Source: Krasilnikovia cinnamomea (GTDB lineage: Bacteria > Actinomycetota > Actinomycetes > Mycobacteriales > Micromonosporaceae). From it: DNA of 64,000 nt. The DNA lies in contig NZ_SHKY01000001.1 in the NCBI RefSeq assembly GCF_004217545.1, positions 6,014,001 to 6,078,000 on the forward strand, given 5' to 3'. Position 1 is the stretch's first letter, and each line of letters starts with the position of its first letter. Positions 49,545 to 59,262 of the stretch are shown one piece after another. The notes beneath the pieces were generated by a model. It saw only the letters and a program-made list of their open reading frames with translations. It had not been told where the DNA came from and ran no database searches. A program made the translations under genes and the position numbers.

Positions 49545-51560
49545 ATGGCTGATCACCAGGGTCGCGGCCGCCCGGCGTTGGCCGGCATCACGCTCGGATG
49601 CGACTACAACCCCGAGCAGTGGTCACCGAGCGTATGGCTCGAGGACGTCGCGCTGATGACCGAGGCCGGCATCGACCTGGTCGCGATCAACATCTTCGGG
49701 TGGTCCGACCTCGAAACCCAGCCCGGCCGGTACGACTTCGACCGCCTCGACGCGGTGATCGAGCTGCTGCATGCCAACGGCATCGGGATCAACCTGGGGA
49801 CCGCGACCGCGTCGCCGCCACCCTGGCTGACCGCGCAGCACCCCGAGATTCTGCCGGTCACCGCCGACGGCACCCGCCGGTTTCCCGGCGGGCGCCAGGC
49901 CTGGTGCCCCAGCTCCCCGGTCTACCGCCGGCACGCGCTCGCCCTGGTCGAGCAGGTCGCCAAACGGTACGGCCGCCACCCCGGCATACTCCTCTGGCAC
50001 GTCTCCAACGAACTCGGCTGCCACAACGCGCTGTGCTACTGCGACGTCAGCGCCGAAGCGTTCCGGGATTGGCTACGTCAGCGCTACGGCAGCATCGCGG
50101 CGCTGAACTCGGCCTGGGGCACCGCATTCTGGAGCCAGCGCTATCACGACTGGGCCGAGATCCAGCCACCCCGCGCCACGCTGTCCGCCGGCAACCCGAC
50201 CCAGATCCTGGACTTCCACCGGTTCAGCTCCGACGCCCTGCTCGACTGTCACCAGGCCGAGGCCGAGGTGCTCCGCCGCCACTCCGACGTACCCGTCACC
50301 ACCAACTTCATGGTCACCGCCCACATCCGCAACCTGGACTACTGGAGCTGGGCGCCACACGTCGACATCGTCGCGAACGACCACTACCTGGACCACCGGC
50401 TCGACGATCCCACCGCCGAACTCTCCTTCGCCGCGGACCTGACCCGGGGACTGTCCGGCGGCGCACCCTGGATGCTCATGGAACAGGCTGCGGGCGCGGT
50501 GAACTGGCAGCCGTACAACCTGGCCAAGACGCCGGGGCAGATGCTGCGCAACTCGCTGACCCACGTCGCCCGCGGCGCCGACTCCATCTGCTTCTTCCAA
50601 TGGCGGGCCGCACCGTACGGGGCGGAGAAGTTCCATTCGGCCCTCGTGCCCCACGCGGGCACCGACACGGCGGCCTGGCAAGAAGTCCTGCGCCTGTCGG
50701 CGGTACTCAAACGCCTCCGCGAGGTCGCCGGCACCCGAGTGCTGGCCGACACCGCCCTCATCTTCAGCTGGCCGTCGTGGTGGGCTGCCGACGGCGAAGG
50801 CCGCCCCTCCGAGGCGGTGCGCTACCTGGACCAGGTGCACGCCGTGTACAACGAGCTGCGAAGCCTTGGCGTGACGGTCGACATCGTCGCGCCCACCACC
50901 GACCTGAGCACCTATCGCCTGGTCGCCATCCCCTGCCTGTACGCCGTATCGGACGCGGCCGCCACCCGAATCAACGAGTACGTCGCGGGCGGAGGTCACG
51001 CCGTGGTGACGTTCTTCAGCGGCATCGCGGACGAGAACGACCACATCCGGCTGGGTGGATACCCCGGCGCGTTCCGCGACATGCTCGGGATCTCGGTAGA
51101 GGAGTTCTTCCCGAGCGAACCCGGCCGCGCGATGGGGCTGAGCACCGGCGGCCACGCCAGCCTCTGGGCGGAGAACCTGCGACTGACCACGGCCAGGGCG
51201 CTGAGCCGCTACACCGACGGTCCGCTGCCCGGCGTACCGGCGGTTACCCGCAACACCTACGGCGACGGGACCAGCTGGTACATCGCCACCGCACTCGACA
51301 CGACGACGCTGCGCCACGTGCTGAAGCAGGCCGTCGAGACCGCCTGTGTCCCGGCGACGGGCCCGGAGGGCGACGGCAGCGTCGAGGTCGTGCGCCGCGC
51401 CGACGGCGAACGCCGCTACCTGTTCGCCATCAACCACGGCACCACGACCGTCGAACTTCCGGCGACCGGACACGAGCTGGTCGACGACCAACCGATCACC
51501 GGAACGCTGCGGGTCGGTGCCGGGCAGGTCCGCGTCGTCAGAGAGGACCGGCCCCGATGA
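49545..51560 (+). CDS. GH42 beta-galactosidase
   Basis: 671 aa. Cytosolic GH42 enzyme: N-terminal LGCDYNPEQW, acid/base Glu in WHVSNELGCHN, nucleophile Glu in PWMLMEQAAGAVNW, then the trimerization (Rossmann-like) and C-terminal beta domains. The Cys cluster CHNALCYC after the acid/base region, with an earlier Cys, matches the zinc site of GH42 enzymes. Of several in-frame ATGs, the one at MADHQG is chosen because AGGAGGTGAT lies 8 nt before it; the longer forms would cross the operators. Its stop overlaps the first permease start. Confidence 0.94.
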   Translation: MADHQGRGRPALAGITLGCDYNPEQWSPSVWLEDVALMTEAGIDLVAINIFGWSDLETQPGRYDFDRLDAVIELLHANGIGINLGTATASPPPWLTAQHPEILPVTADGTRRFPGGRQAWCPSSPVYRRHALALVEQVAKRYGRHPGILLWHVSNELGCHNALCYCDVSAEAFRDWLRQRYGSIAALNSAWGTAFWSQRYHDWAEIQPPRATLSAGNPTQILDFHRFSSDALLDCHQAEAEVLRRHSDVPVTTNFMVTAHIRNLDYWSWAPHVDIVANDHYLDHRLDDPTAELSFAADLTRGLSGGAPWMLMEQAAGAVNWQPYNLAKTPGQMLRNSLTHVARGADSICFFQWRAAPYGAEKFHSALVPHAGTDTAAWQEVLRLSAVLKRLREVAGTRVLADTALIFSWPSWWAADGEGRPSEAVRYLDQVHAVYNELRSLGVTVDIVAPTTDLSTYRLVAIPCLYAVSDAAATRINEYVAGGGHAVVTFFSGIADENDHIRLGGYPGAFRDMLGISVEEFFPSEPGRAMGLSTGGHASLWAENLRLTTARALSRYTDGPLPGVPAVTRNTYGDGTSWYIATALDTTTLRHVLKQAVETACVPATGPEGDGSVEVVRRADGERRYLFAINHGTTTVELPATGHELVDDQPITGTLRVGAGQVRVVREDRPR

Positions 51561-52534
51561 GCACGAGCCGCACCACGCCTGCACCCGTGCGCGGTGGCAC
51601 CGCGAGCAGCCCGCACGCGGCGACGTCACCCGGCCGGGGGAGTATCAACCCCAGCCCACCGGTTCAGGTCCGCCGGCGGTACACCCGCGCCGTGTTGTTC
51701 TTCGTCCTACCGTTCAGCACACTGTTCGGGCTGTTCGCCGTCATCCCGATCGCGTACGCCGTGGTGCAGTCGCTCTTCATCGTGCAGCGCACCGGCACCT
51801 TCGGACGCGCCCGAGAGGTCTTCGGCGGACTCACCCAGTACGGCCGGGTCTTCTCCGACGTACCGTTCTGGACCTCGGTGGGCCGCGTGCTGATGTTCGG
51901 CGCGGTACAGGTGCCGGTCATGCTCGGACTCGCCCTGCTGTTCGCGCTGCTGCTGGATTCCGGACTCGTCCGGGGCAGATGGTTCTTCCGGCTCGCCTTC
52001 TTCCTTCCGTACGCGGTACCCGGCGTGATCGCCGCCATCATGTGGGGCTACCTGTACTCGCCGCAGCTGTCGCCCTTCACCGCCGTGACCAGCAACGTCG
52101 ACCTGCTCTCCGCCGACCTCGTGCTCTGGTCGATGGCCAACGTCGTGACTTGGGTCTATGTCGGCTACAACATGCTGATCATCTATTCGGCGCTGCTCGC
52201 CATCCCGCCGGAGATCTACGAGGCAGCCAAGCTGGACGGTGCCGGACCGGTCCGCACCGCCATCTCGATCAAGATCCCCCTCATCCTGCCTGCCCTCGTG
52301 CTGACCACGGTGTTCTCGATCATCGGCACGCTGCAACTGCTTGCCGAACCCCAGGTGTTCCGCAGCTTCAGCTCGGCGGTCTCCAGCACGTACACCCCGA
52401 ACCTGACGGTCTATTCCACCTCCTCGGTCCCGAACTTCAACCTGGCGGCGGCCTTCTCGGTGGTACTGGCCCTGTCGATCTTCCTTCTCTCGTTCACCTT
52501 CCTCAGGTTCACCCAGCGCAGGGGGATCCGATGA
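51557..52534 (+). CDS. Sugar ABC transporter permease 1 (MalF/UgpA-like)
   Basis: 325 aa with six membrane helices after a 45-residue Pro/Ser-rich cytosolic N-terminus. EAA loop EAAKLDGAGPVRTAISIKIPLILPAL present. ATG overlaps the beta-galactosidase stop (ATGA). Confidence 0.93.
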   Translation: MSTSRTTPAPVRGGTASSPHAATSPGRGSINPSPPVQVRRRYTRAVLFFVLPFSTLFGLFAVIPIAYAVVQSLFIVQRTGTFGRAREVFGGLTQYGRVFSDVPFWTSVGRVLMFGAVQVPVMLGLALLFALLLDSGLVRGRWFFRLAFFLPYAVPGVIAAIMWGYLYSPQLSPFTAVTSNVDLLSADLVLWSMANVVTWVYVGYNMLIIYSALLAIPPEIYEAAKLDGAGPVRTAISIKIPLILPALVLTTVFSIIGTLQLLAEPQVFRSFSSAVSSTYTPNLTVYSTSSVPNFNLAAAFSVVLALSIFLLSFTFLRFTQRRGIR

Positions 52535-53427
52535 CCGTCACCGTTCCCGCCCCGGTCCGGACACCTTCGAACAACCATGGCGGCGCCGTGCAGACCAGCC
52601 TGCTCTCGCGCGTCGTCCCCATGGGCATCATGACGATCGCCGCCGTCTATGTACTCCTGCCGCTGTGGTGGCTGCTGGTCGGTGCGTCGAAGGACCAGGG
52701 GCAGCTGGCCGACGGTAACCCCCTGTGGTTCAGTGACCTGCGTCTGCTCAGCAACCTGGACCAGCTGTTCGCCTACCGGGACGGCATCTTCCTGCGGTGG
52801 ATGCTCAACAGCCTGGCCTACACCGGTGGCGCGGCGCTGCTCGGCACGCTTCTCGCCGGGATGTGCGGCTACGCCCTGGCGAAGTACCGCTTCCCCGGAC
52901 GCGAGGTGCTGTTCAACGTGATCCTCGGCGGCGTTCTCGTGCCGGCGACGGCGCTCGCGCTGCCGCTGTTCCTGATGTTCAGCACCGTCCACGCCGCGAA
53001 CACCTTCTGGTCGGTCTTCCTGCCCAGCCTTGTCAACCCCTTCGGGGTCTACCTGGCCCGGATATACGCGGCGACGAGCGTGCCTGACGATCTCATGGAA
53101 GCCGCCCGAATTGACGGCGCTGGGGAAGTGCGGACATTCTTCACCGTCTCCGCACGGTTGATGGCACCGGCTTTCCTGACGATCTTCCTGTTCCACTTCG
53201 TCGCTATCTGGAACAACTTCCTGCTCCCCTTGATCATGCTCGGGAACGAAAAGCTCTTTCCGGTGACCCTGGGGCTCTACACCTGGAATTCGCAGGCCAC
53301 GCAGAATCCGGAGCTGCGCGGGCTGGTTCTGATCGGCGCCCTCGTGTCGATCGTGCCGATGATCGCCGTCTTTCTCCTTCTCCAACGCTTCTGGCGAGGC
53401 GGCCTCAACGCCGGCTCACTCAAATAA
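52531..53427 (+). CDS. Sugar ABC transporter permease 2 (MalG/UgpE-like)
   Basis: 298 aa, six membrane helices; EAA loop EAARIDGAGEVRTFFTVSARLMAP. ATG overlaps the permease 1 stop. No ATPase gene follows, so a shared MsiK-type ATPase encoded elsewhere is expected, as for other actinomycete sugar importers. Confidence 0.93.
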   Translation: MTVTVPAPVRTPSNNHGGAVQTSLLSRVVPMGIMTIAAVYVLLPLWWLLVGASKDQGQLADGNPLWFSDLRLLSNLDQLFAYRDGIFLRWMLNSLAYTGGAALLGTLLAGMCGYALAKYRFPGREVLFNVILGGVLVPATALALPLFLMFSTVHAANTFWSVFLPSLVNPFGVYLARIYAATSVPDDLMEAARIDGAGEVRTFFTVSARLMAPAFLTIFLFHFVAIWNNFLLPLIMLGNEKLFPVTLGLYTWNSQATQNPELRGLVLIGALVSIVPMIAVFLLLQRFWRGGLNAGSLK

Positions 53428-53465
53428 CACCGATCGCCCCCGCTCAATTCAGGAAGAAGACAACC

Positions 53466-54794
53466 ATGCGTCCTCCCTTGCGTGCCACCGGCATCCTTCT
53501 CATCTCCGCACTGACCCTCGCGGCGTGTTCCGGCACGGACAGCGAGTCGTCCGCAGCCTCGGACAAGTCGGCCTGCGCCCCGTCGCAGGGCAAGGTCGAA
53601 CTGACCTTCACGTCGTGGGTGCCGGAGATGCAGACCGTCGTCGACGCCTGGAACGCCAAGAACCCGAACATCCAGGTGAAGCTGCAGACCGGACCCGCGG
53701 GCAACGCCGGTACCTACCAGAACTTCTTCAACCAGCTCAAGGCTGGCAACGCCCCCGACCTCGGCCAGGTGGAGTACGACGCGCTGCCCAGCTTCCGCCT
53801 CCAGGACGGCCTAACGAACCTCGGTGGATGCGACATCGTCGCCAAGGCGAAGGGCCAGTTCGTCGACTGGACGTGGAACCAGGTCAGCTTCGGCGAGCAG
53901 GGCGCCGCGTACGGAATTCCACAAGACGCCGGACCGATGGCGATGTTCTACCGCAAGGATCTCTTCGAGAAGAACGGCATCAAGGTCCCGACCACCTGGC
54001 AGGAGTACGCGGACGCCGCGGTGAAGGTCAAGGCGGCCGGCGGCTACATCACCAACTTCTCGCAGCTCGACATCAACCAGTTCGCGGGCCTGGCCTGGCA
54101 GGCAGGCGCACACTGGTTCGCCAACGACGGCACCACCTGGTCGGTGAGCATGACCGACCCGGCCACCACCAAGGTCGCCACGTACTGGCAGGATCTGCTC
54201 GACCGCAAGCTGGTGTCCGCCGTGCCGCCGTGGACACCGGAGTGGAACAACGCCTACAACTCCGGCAACGCCTGGACCTGGGTCTCCGCCGTCTGGGGCG
54301 CGAACTCCATCGCCACCGGTGCACCCAAGACCGCCGGCAAGTGGGCTGTCGCCCCGATGCCACAGTGGACCGCCGGCGAGACCGCCGCCGGGAACTGGGG
54401 CGGATCGAGTACCGCCGTGTTCAAGGGATCCAAGCACCCGTACGAGGCCGCGCAGTTCGCGCTGTGGCTCAACACCTCCGACGAGGCGCTGACCCTGCTC
54501 AATGAAAAGGCAAACATCTACCCGGCCACCACGGCCGGGGCGCAGTTGCCCGCGCTCAAGAAGGGCGTCGCGTTCTACGGCGGCCAGCAGATCTACGACG
54601 TGTTCGCCGAGGCATCCGGCCACGTCAAGGCGGACTTCGTCTGGGGACCCACGATGACCAAGACGTACGCCGACGCGTCCGACGGGTTCAAGGCGGCAGT
54701 ATCTGGTAGCAGCACCCTGACCAAAGCGCTGGAATCTGCCCAGCAGTCGACGATCGCGACGCTGAAGTCGCAGTCAATCCCGGTCAAGGAATAG
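53466..54794 (+). CDS. Sugar-binding lipoprotein of the ABC importer (family 1)
   Basis: 442 aa. Lipoprotein signal with TLAACSG (lipidated Cys about 21), then an extracellular solute-binding protein fold (VELTFTSWVPEMQTVVDAWNAKNPN; PMAMFYRKDLFEKNGIKVPTTWQEYADAAVKV). It likely captures galacto-oligosaccharides for the cytosolic GH42 and GH36 enzymes. Last gene of the operon, followed by a strong hairpin. Confidence 0.93.
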   Translation: MRPPLRATGILLISALTLAACSGTDSESSAASDKSACAPSQGKVELTFTSWVPEMQTVVDAWNAKNPNIQVKLQTGPAGNAGTYQNFFNQLKAGNAPDLGQVEYDALPSFRLQDGLTNLGGCDIVAKAKGQFVDWTWNQVSFGEQGAAYGIPQDAGPMAMFYRKDLFEKNGIKVPTTWQEYADAAVKVKAAGGYITNFSQLDINQFAGLAWQAGAHWFANDGTTWSVSMTDPATTKVATYWQDLLDRKLVSAVPPWTPEWNNAYNSGNAWTWVSAVWGANSIATGAPKTAGKWAVAPMPQWTAGETAAGNWGGSSTAVFKGSKHPYEAAQFALWLNTSDEALTLLNEKANIYPATTAGAQLPALKKGVAFYGGQQIYDVFAEASGHVKADFVWGPTMTKTYADASDGFKAAVSGSSTLTKALESAQQSTIATLKSQSIPVKE

Positions 54795-54807
54795 AGATCC
54801 CCGAACC

Positions 54808-54836
54808 GCCACGCCGCCCCGGCCAGGCGGCGTGGC
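54808..54836. terminator. Terminator after the sugar-uptake operon
   Basis: An 11-bp perfect stem GCCACGCCGCC/GGCGGCGTGGC with a 7-nt loop, 13 nt after the stop. Confidence 0.85.
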
Positions 54837-54889
54837 CCGCGGGCCAGCGCTGAAACGACCCCCTACCCGCAAGGGTCAGCGCTGGAACG

Positions 54890-54948
54890 GACCCGGAGCC
54901 CGGCGAGTCGAACGTCCCCGTTCGCATCGGCACGCCGGGCTCCGGGTC
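54890..54948. other. Nested hairpin structure
   Basis: A 16-bp perfect outer stem (GACCCGGAGCCCGGCG at 54890-54905 with its complement at 54933-54948) encloses a smaller perfect hairpin CGAACG-TCCC-CGTTCG at 54909-54924. It lies between convergent genes, 40 nt after the operon terminator. A second terminator is the plain reading; a structured RNA cannot be excluded. Confidence 0.6.
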
Positions 54949-54998
54949 GCCCCGCAACCTAGATACTCCGTGGCGTCGAGGTCTGGGAGGACCTCATG

Positions 54999-55025
54999 CC
55001 CGGGAGCAGGAACTCAACTCCCGGG
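54999..55025. terminator. Terminator of the DUF4394 gene (leftward)
   Basis: An 8-bp stem CCCGGGAG/CTCCCGGG, loop of 11 nt, just past the DUF4394 stop. Confidence 0.6.
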
Positions 55026-55030
55026 GGCTC

Positions 55031-55882
55031 TCACATGGTGTCGAGCGCCACCGCGACGTCGGAGACGTCCAACGGGAACACCCCGACGTGGGTCGCCGTT
55101 CCGGTCAGCAGGTCGACGGTGTAGAACGTCTGGGAGCCGCCTGCCGGGGTGAGCGTCGCGAACGCGGTCGCCGACACCGTCTTGCCGTTGCTCAGGTCGC
55201 TGTAGATGTCGAGGCCCGCGTCCAGCCCGGCGTCCACGCCCAGGCTGCCGGTCGCGACCAGGAAGCCGCTGTTCGCCGGCGACTGGATGACGACCTGGTC
55301 GGTGGCCGTGTTGACATCGACCAGCGTGGTGTTGGTCGTGGGGTTCAGGTCGTTGTTCGTGTACGCGGCGGCGGTGACACCTCGGGCCGGACCGGTCCCC
55401 GGCGGGGTGGTGAGCGTGGTGTCCTCGATCGTGGAATGGTCGGCGAGGTTGTGCCGCAGGTTCTGGCCGTTGTCACTGGTGAGGCGCAGCCGGTCGGCTG
55501 CGGGATTGAAATCGACACCGAACTTGGTGCCGTACAGCGCGACGCCCAGCTGGGACACCTTGGTCGCGACGGTGCTCGGGATCCCGATGACGTAGATGCC
55601 GCCCTGGTTGCCGACGGCGTACAGCTTGCCGTCCTGCACCCGAAAGTCGATCCCGACCACATAGGTGTCGCCCACCAGTCCGGTGATGCGCCGGACCCAG
55701 TCGTTCTGCTCAGGCGTATTGGTCTTGAAGGACAGCATCAGCGTGCCGGAACCCGCGATCCCGTACGCCTGCAGCGACGGGGTGGCGGCGGCCGAGCTGC
55801 TGCTGCCGAGTCCCATCACCACCGACGCCGTCGCGGTGATCAGAATGGCCGCCGAGGCCGTCCACTTCGTCCGTGTCCTCAT
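55031..55882 (-). CDS. Secreted DUF4394 domain protein
   Basis: 283 aa. Signal peptide (KWTASAAILITATASVVMGLGSSSSAAA, about 5-33) and a DUF4394 beta-propeller-like domain: repeated GI-F-DGKLYAVGNQGGIYVI, GTKFGVDFNPAADRLRLTSDNGQNLRHN and a late copy DLLTGTATHVGVFPLDVSDVAVAL. Function unknown; extracellular. Monocistronic between the convergent sugar operon and the AfsR-type gene. Confidence 0.9.
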   Translation of the reverse strand: MRTRTKWTASAAILITATASVVMGLGSSSSAAATPSLQAYGIAGSGTLMLSFKTNTPEQNDWVRRITGLVGDTYVVGIDFRVQDGKLYAVGNQGGIYVIGIPSTVATKVSQLGVALYGTKFGVDFNPAADRLRLTSDNGQNLRHNLADHSTIEDTTLTTPPGTGPARGVTAAAYTNNDLNPTTNTTLVDVNTATDQVVIQSPANSGFLVATGSLGVDAGLDAGLDIYSDLSNGKTVSATAFATLTPAGGSQTFYTVDLLTGTATHVGVFPLDVSDVAVALDTM

Positions 55883-56021
55883 CAGTGTTCCTCCCCGATT
55901 CCGTCGAACTGGCCCGGTTCAGGCCCTCGATCGAAAGCTAGGCAGGCGCAATGGATCCGGACTGGAGTCGCACTGGCATCCGGAACAACCCGGACAACCG
56001 CTGCCGGCCGGTGAGCGATGG

Positions 56022-59000
56022 TCAAACTGGCGCCGGACCTGAGGTGTCCGGGCCGTCGACCTCGGCTTGGCGCTGCCGCCGGCGCCACGGTGAAGCAGGT
56101 TCGATGATGGCGCGGATGTCCTCGGCCTCCGGCGCACCGATCTCGGCGTAGCGTGTCCAGGCCTGCGTCCAGTGCCGCCCGGCCGTGTCCGGGTCGTCGA
56201 GCATCTCGGCCACCCGGGCGAGACCGGCGTGCGCCCGGCCCTGCTCGTACCGGTCCCCGGTCTCGATCGCCAGGGTGAGCGCCGCCCGGTGCTCCTCGCG
56301 CCCGTACCGGGGTCGTCCGGTCGTCGTGAGGACCTCCCCGAGGCTGTTGGTGGCCCGGGTCTCACCGGAACGCTCACCGAGCTGCCGGAAGATCTCCAGC
56401 GCCTCGCGCAGGAAGACGGTGTCGTGGGTCGCCGTGCCCAGCCCGTCCAGCGCCAGCGCGGTGCCGGCGCGTTCGTTGGTACGCCGGAAGACCGCCAGCG
56501 CCTCGCGGTGGCAGCGCACCGCCCGCTGGCTGTCGCGCTGGCGTGCGGCCACATCGCCGAGGCTGACCAGGGCGTACCCCTCGCCGACCGGATCGCCGAT
56601 GCGGCGGCAGATCCGGACCGCCTCGCTCAGGTAGGCCGCCGCCTGCTCGTCGAGACCCTGGCGCCGATACACCTGCCCAAGGTTGCCGAGCGCCCGCGCC
56701 TCCGCCGCCTGATCGCCGGTGCGCCGGCACAGCGCCAGCGCCTCCCGCAGCCGCTCGGCTGCCTCGTCGTACCGGCCCCGCCACTGGTCGACATGGCCGA
56801 GGTTGCCCAGCGCCCGCGCCCGCGCGGAGTCGTCGCCGCACTTGCGGGCCAACTCGACCGCCCGCCGCAGCAACCCGTCCGCCTGCTCGTAGTTGCCCTG
56901 CTGCACATCCATGACCGCCACGTTGGTCAGCAACTGCGCCTCGGCGGCGGCGTCATCGCAGAGCCGGGCGGCCCGCACCGCGTGCTCGTGCATGGCGACC
57001 GCCTCGGGGTAGTGGCCGCCGCTCTCCAGGTAACGCAGCAGGATCAGCGTGAGCTGGACGGCATACATGGGCCGGCCCTGAGTGGCCGCATGCGCCACCA
57101 GAGCCACCAGGTTGGCGCGTTCGCGGTCCAGCCAGGTCTGGGCGCTGACGACGCCGCCGACCGGTGGAATCGGCGACTCCGGCCGCTTGACCCGGGCCCG
57201 GCGGTGCTGCTCCACCGGGTAGAGCGTGTCCATCGCCGCGGTGGCGGTGAACAGCGTCGCATCGAACAGGCGGTCGAGCGCGGCGTCCGCGGCACCGTCA
57301 CCGATCTCCGCGCTCAGGTTCACCGCGTACGCCCGCAGCAGGTCGTGCAGCGTGAACCGGTCGGCGGCGGTGCGCTGGATCAGGTGGGCGCGGGCCAGCA
57401 CCTCCAGCAGCTCACCGGCCTCGGCGACGCCGGTGTCCAGCAGCGCGGCGGCCGCGTAGCCGGCCACGTCCGGGCCGGGGGTCCGCCCGAGCAACCGGAA
57501 GGCGCGCGCCGCTGCGGGCGACAGCTGCCGGTAGGACCAGGAGAACACGGCGCGGACCCCGGTCTGCGGGTCGCCACCGGCGTCGAGCAGCTCCAGCCGA
57601 CGGCCCTCGTTGGCGAGCTCGGCCACCAGGTCGCGTAACGGCACGTCGGGTCGCCCGATCGCCAGTTCAGCGGCGACCCGCAGCGCCAGCGGCAACCCGG
57701 CGCAGCGGCCGATCAGGTCGTCGGCGGCCGCGGGATCGCCCCGTACCCGGTCACCGATCAGCCGGGTGATCAGGATCAGCGCCTCGTCCCTGGGCAGCAG
57801 CGGCAGGAGGAGGCGGCCCGCGCCGTTCCGGGCGACCAGGCCAGGCAGCGTGTCCCGGCTGGTGACCACCACGGCGCAGGTCGGCGTGCCGGGCAGCAAC
57901 GGCCGCAGCTGGTCGACCGACGCGGCATTGTCCAGCACGACCAGCACCCGGCGGCCGTCCAGCAGGCTCCGGTACGTCGCGGCCCGCTCGTCGCGGGAAG
58001 CCGGAATGTCGAGACCGGACATCCCCAGCGCCCGCAGGAACCCGGCGAGCGCGTCCTCGGGCGCCGTCGGCTGCTCGACGTCGTACCCGCGCAGGTTCAC
58101 GTAGAGCTGACCGTCGGGGAACCTGGAGCGGGCGCGATGCGCCCACCGCACCACAAGCGCCGTCTTGCCGACACCCGCCATGCCGGACACCGCCGCGATG
58201 ACCACGGCGGTGAGCTGCTCGTGGTGATCCGTGACCAGCAGATCCAGGACGGCGAGCTCCTCCTCGCGCCCGGTGAACCCCGGTACGTCCGCCGGCAACT
58301 GGGCGGGCACCGGCCGCACCGGCGCCGGAGGGGTGGGTGCCGGGCCCGGCAGCGCGGCCGGGACGGCGGCGGGAACGCCGGGATCGCCCAGCGCGGCCGC
58401 GTGCGCGGCGGACAGCGCGTGACCGGGATCGACACCCAGCTCGTCGGCGAGGCGCCGGCGCGTGTCGTGGAACGTGGCGAACGCCTTCGCCCGGCGGCCG
58501 GCCACCGCATAGGCGCGGATCAGCCGGGCCTGCCCGACCTCATCCAGCGGCTGGGCCGCGGCGGCCTCCTCCAGGGCCGGCAGGGCCTCGGACACCGCGC
58601 CCAGCGTGATCATGAGCTCGCCGTAGCGGCCCAGGGCGGCATGTCGCTCCTCGGCCAGGGCGATGACCTTCGGGTGCCCGGCCAGCAGCGGCACGTCCAT
58701 CAGCGGCGCGCCCTGCCACTGCGCCAGTGCCTCGGCGAACAGATCGGCCGCGCCCCGCGGGTCCCCCCGCTGCTGGGCGGCGCCCGCCGCGGCGAGCAGC
58801 TTGCGGAAGCGCAGGAGATCCAGATTGTCGGGGGAGACCCGCAACGCGTACCCGTCGCCGACGCGGGGCAGGCGGGCGCTGTGCGAGCGGGACACCCGCC
58901 CCGGCTCCAGCAACCGGCGCAGATGCTTGATGTGGGTCTGAATGATGTTGGCCGCGGTCGGCGGCGGACGGTCACCCCAGAGCGCGTCGACGAGTTCGGC

Positions 59001-59126
59001 CTGGCTCAACGGCTGTCCGCCGGCCATGGCGAGCAGGCCCAGCACAGCGCGCCGGCCAGCCGAGGTCAGTTCCACCGGCACCTCGCCGAGCCAGGCGCGG
59101 ACGGGCCCCAGCACCTGAATCCGCAC
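56022..59126 (-). CDS. AfsR/SARP-family regulator with NB-ARC and TPR domains
   Basis: 1034 aa. Domains: OmpR-type winged helix (IQVLGPVRAWLGEVPVELTSAGRRAVLGLLA, about 1-95), bacterial transcriptional activator domain (about 100-245), Pro/Ala linker, NB-ARC ATPase with P-loop GMAGVGKTALVV, VVLDNA and LPLALRVAAELA, then about eight TPR repeats in the C-terminal third (YDEAAERLREALALCRRTGDQAAEARALGNLG). Such proteins activate secondary metabolism or secreted-enzyme genes. GTG start after GGGGGGAGAAC is preferred over an ATG 36 nt upstream. Divergent from the small CBM2-like gene, which may be a target. No biosynthetic cluster is visible in the window. Confidence 0.93.
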   Translation of the reverse strand: MRIQVLGPVRAWLGEVPVELTSAGRRAVLGLLAMAGGQPLSQAELVDALWGDRPPPTAANIIQTHIKHLRRLLEPGRVSRSHSARLPRVGDGYALRVSPDNLDLLRFRKLLAAAGAAQQRGDPRGAADLFAEALAQWQGAPLMDVPLLAGHPKVIALAEERHAALGRYGELMITLGAVSEALPALEEAAAAQPLDEVGQARLIRAYAVAGRRAKAFATFHDTRRRLADELGVDPGHALSAAHAAALGDPGVPAAVPAALPGPAPTPPAPVRPVPAQLPADVPGFTGREEELAVLDLLVTDHHEQLTAVVIAAVSGMAGVGKTALVVRWAHRARSRFPDGQLYVNLRGYDVEQPTAPEDALAGFLRALGMSGLDIPASRDERAATYRSLLDGRRVLVVLDNAASVDQLRPLLPGTPTCAVVVTSRDTLPGLVARNGAGRLLLPLLPRDEALILITRLIGDRVRGDPAAADDLIGRCAGLPLALRVAAELAIGRPDVPLRDLVAELANEGRRLELLDAGGDPQTGVRAVFSWSYRQLSPAAARAFRLLGRTPGPDVAGYAAAALLDTGVAEAGELLEVLARAHLIQRTAADRFTLHDLLRAYAVNLSAEIGDGAADAALDRLFDATLFTATAAMDTLYPVEQHRRARVKRPESPIPPVGGVVSAQTWLDRERANLVALVAHAATQGRPMYAVQLTLILLRYLESGGHYPEAVAMHEHAVRAARLCDDAAAEAQLLTNVAVMDVQQGNYEQADGLLRRAVELARKCGDDSARARALGNLGHVDQWRGRYDEAAERLREALALCRRTGDQAAEARALGNLGQVYRRQGLDEQAAAYLSEAVRICRRIGDPVGEGYALVSLGDVAARQRDSQRAVRCHREALAVFRRTNERAGTALALDGLGTATHDTVFLREALEIFRQLGERSGETRATNSLGEVLTTTGRPRYGREEHRAALTLAIETGDRYEQGRAHAGLARVAEMLDDPDTAGRHWTQAWTRYAEIGAPEAEDIRAIIEPASPWRRRQRQAEVDGPDTSGPAPV

Positions 59127-59262
59127 GTTCTCCCCCCGGGCAGGACAAAGACGCAGCTCCATCCAGCCACCGTCCAGTCAGGATCCAGTACGGCGATCCA
59201 CCCTGCTGAAGGAACCATAGGGCGGCCCGAACTGATACCACAAGCACGGGAGTTGCATTGTC

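Noticed and set aside
49598..51556. Upstream extension of the first sugar permease through the beta-galactosidase gene
   Set aside because: Arg-rich shadow frame. The permease starts at the ATGA overlap, where the homology begins.
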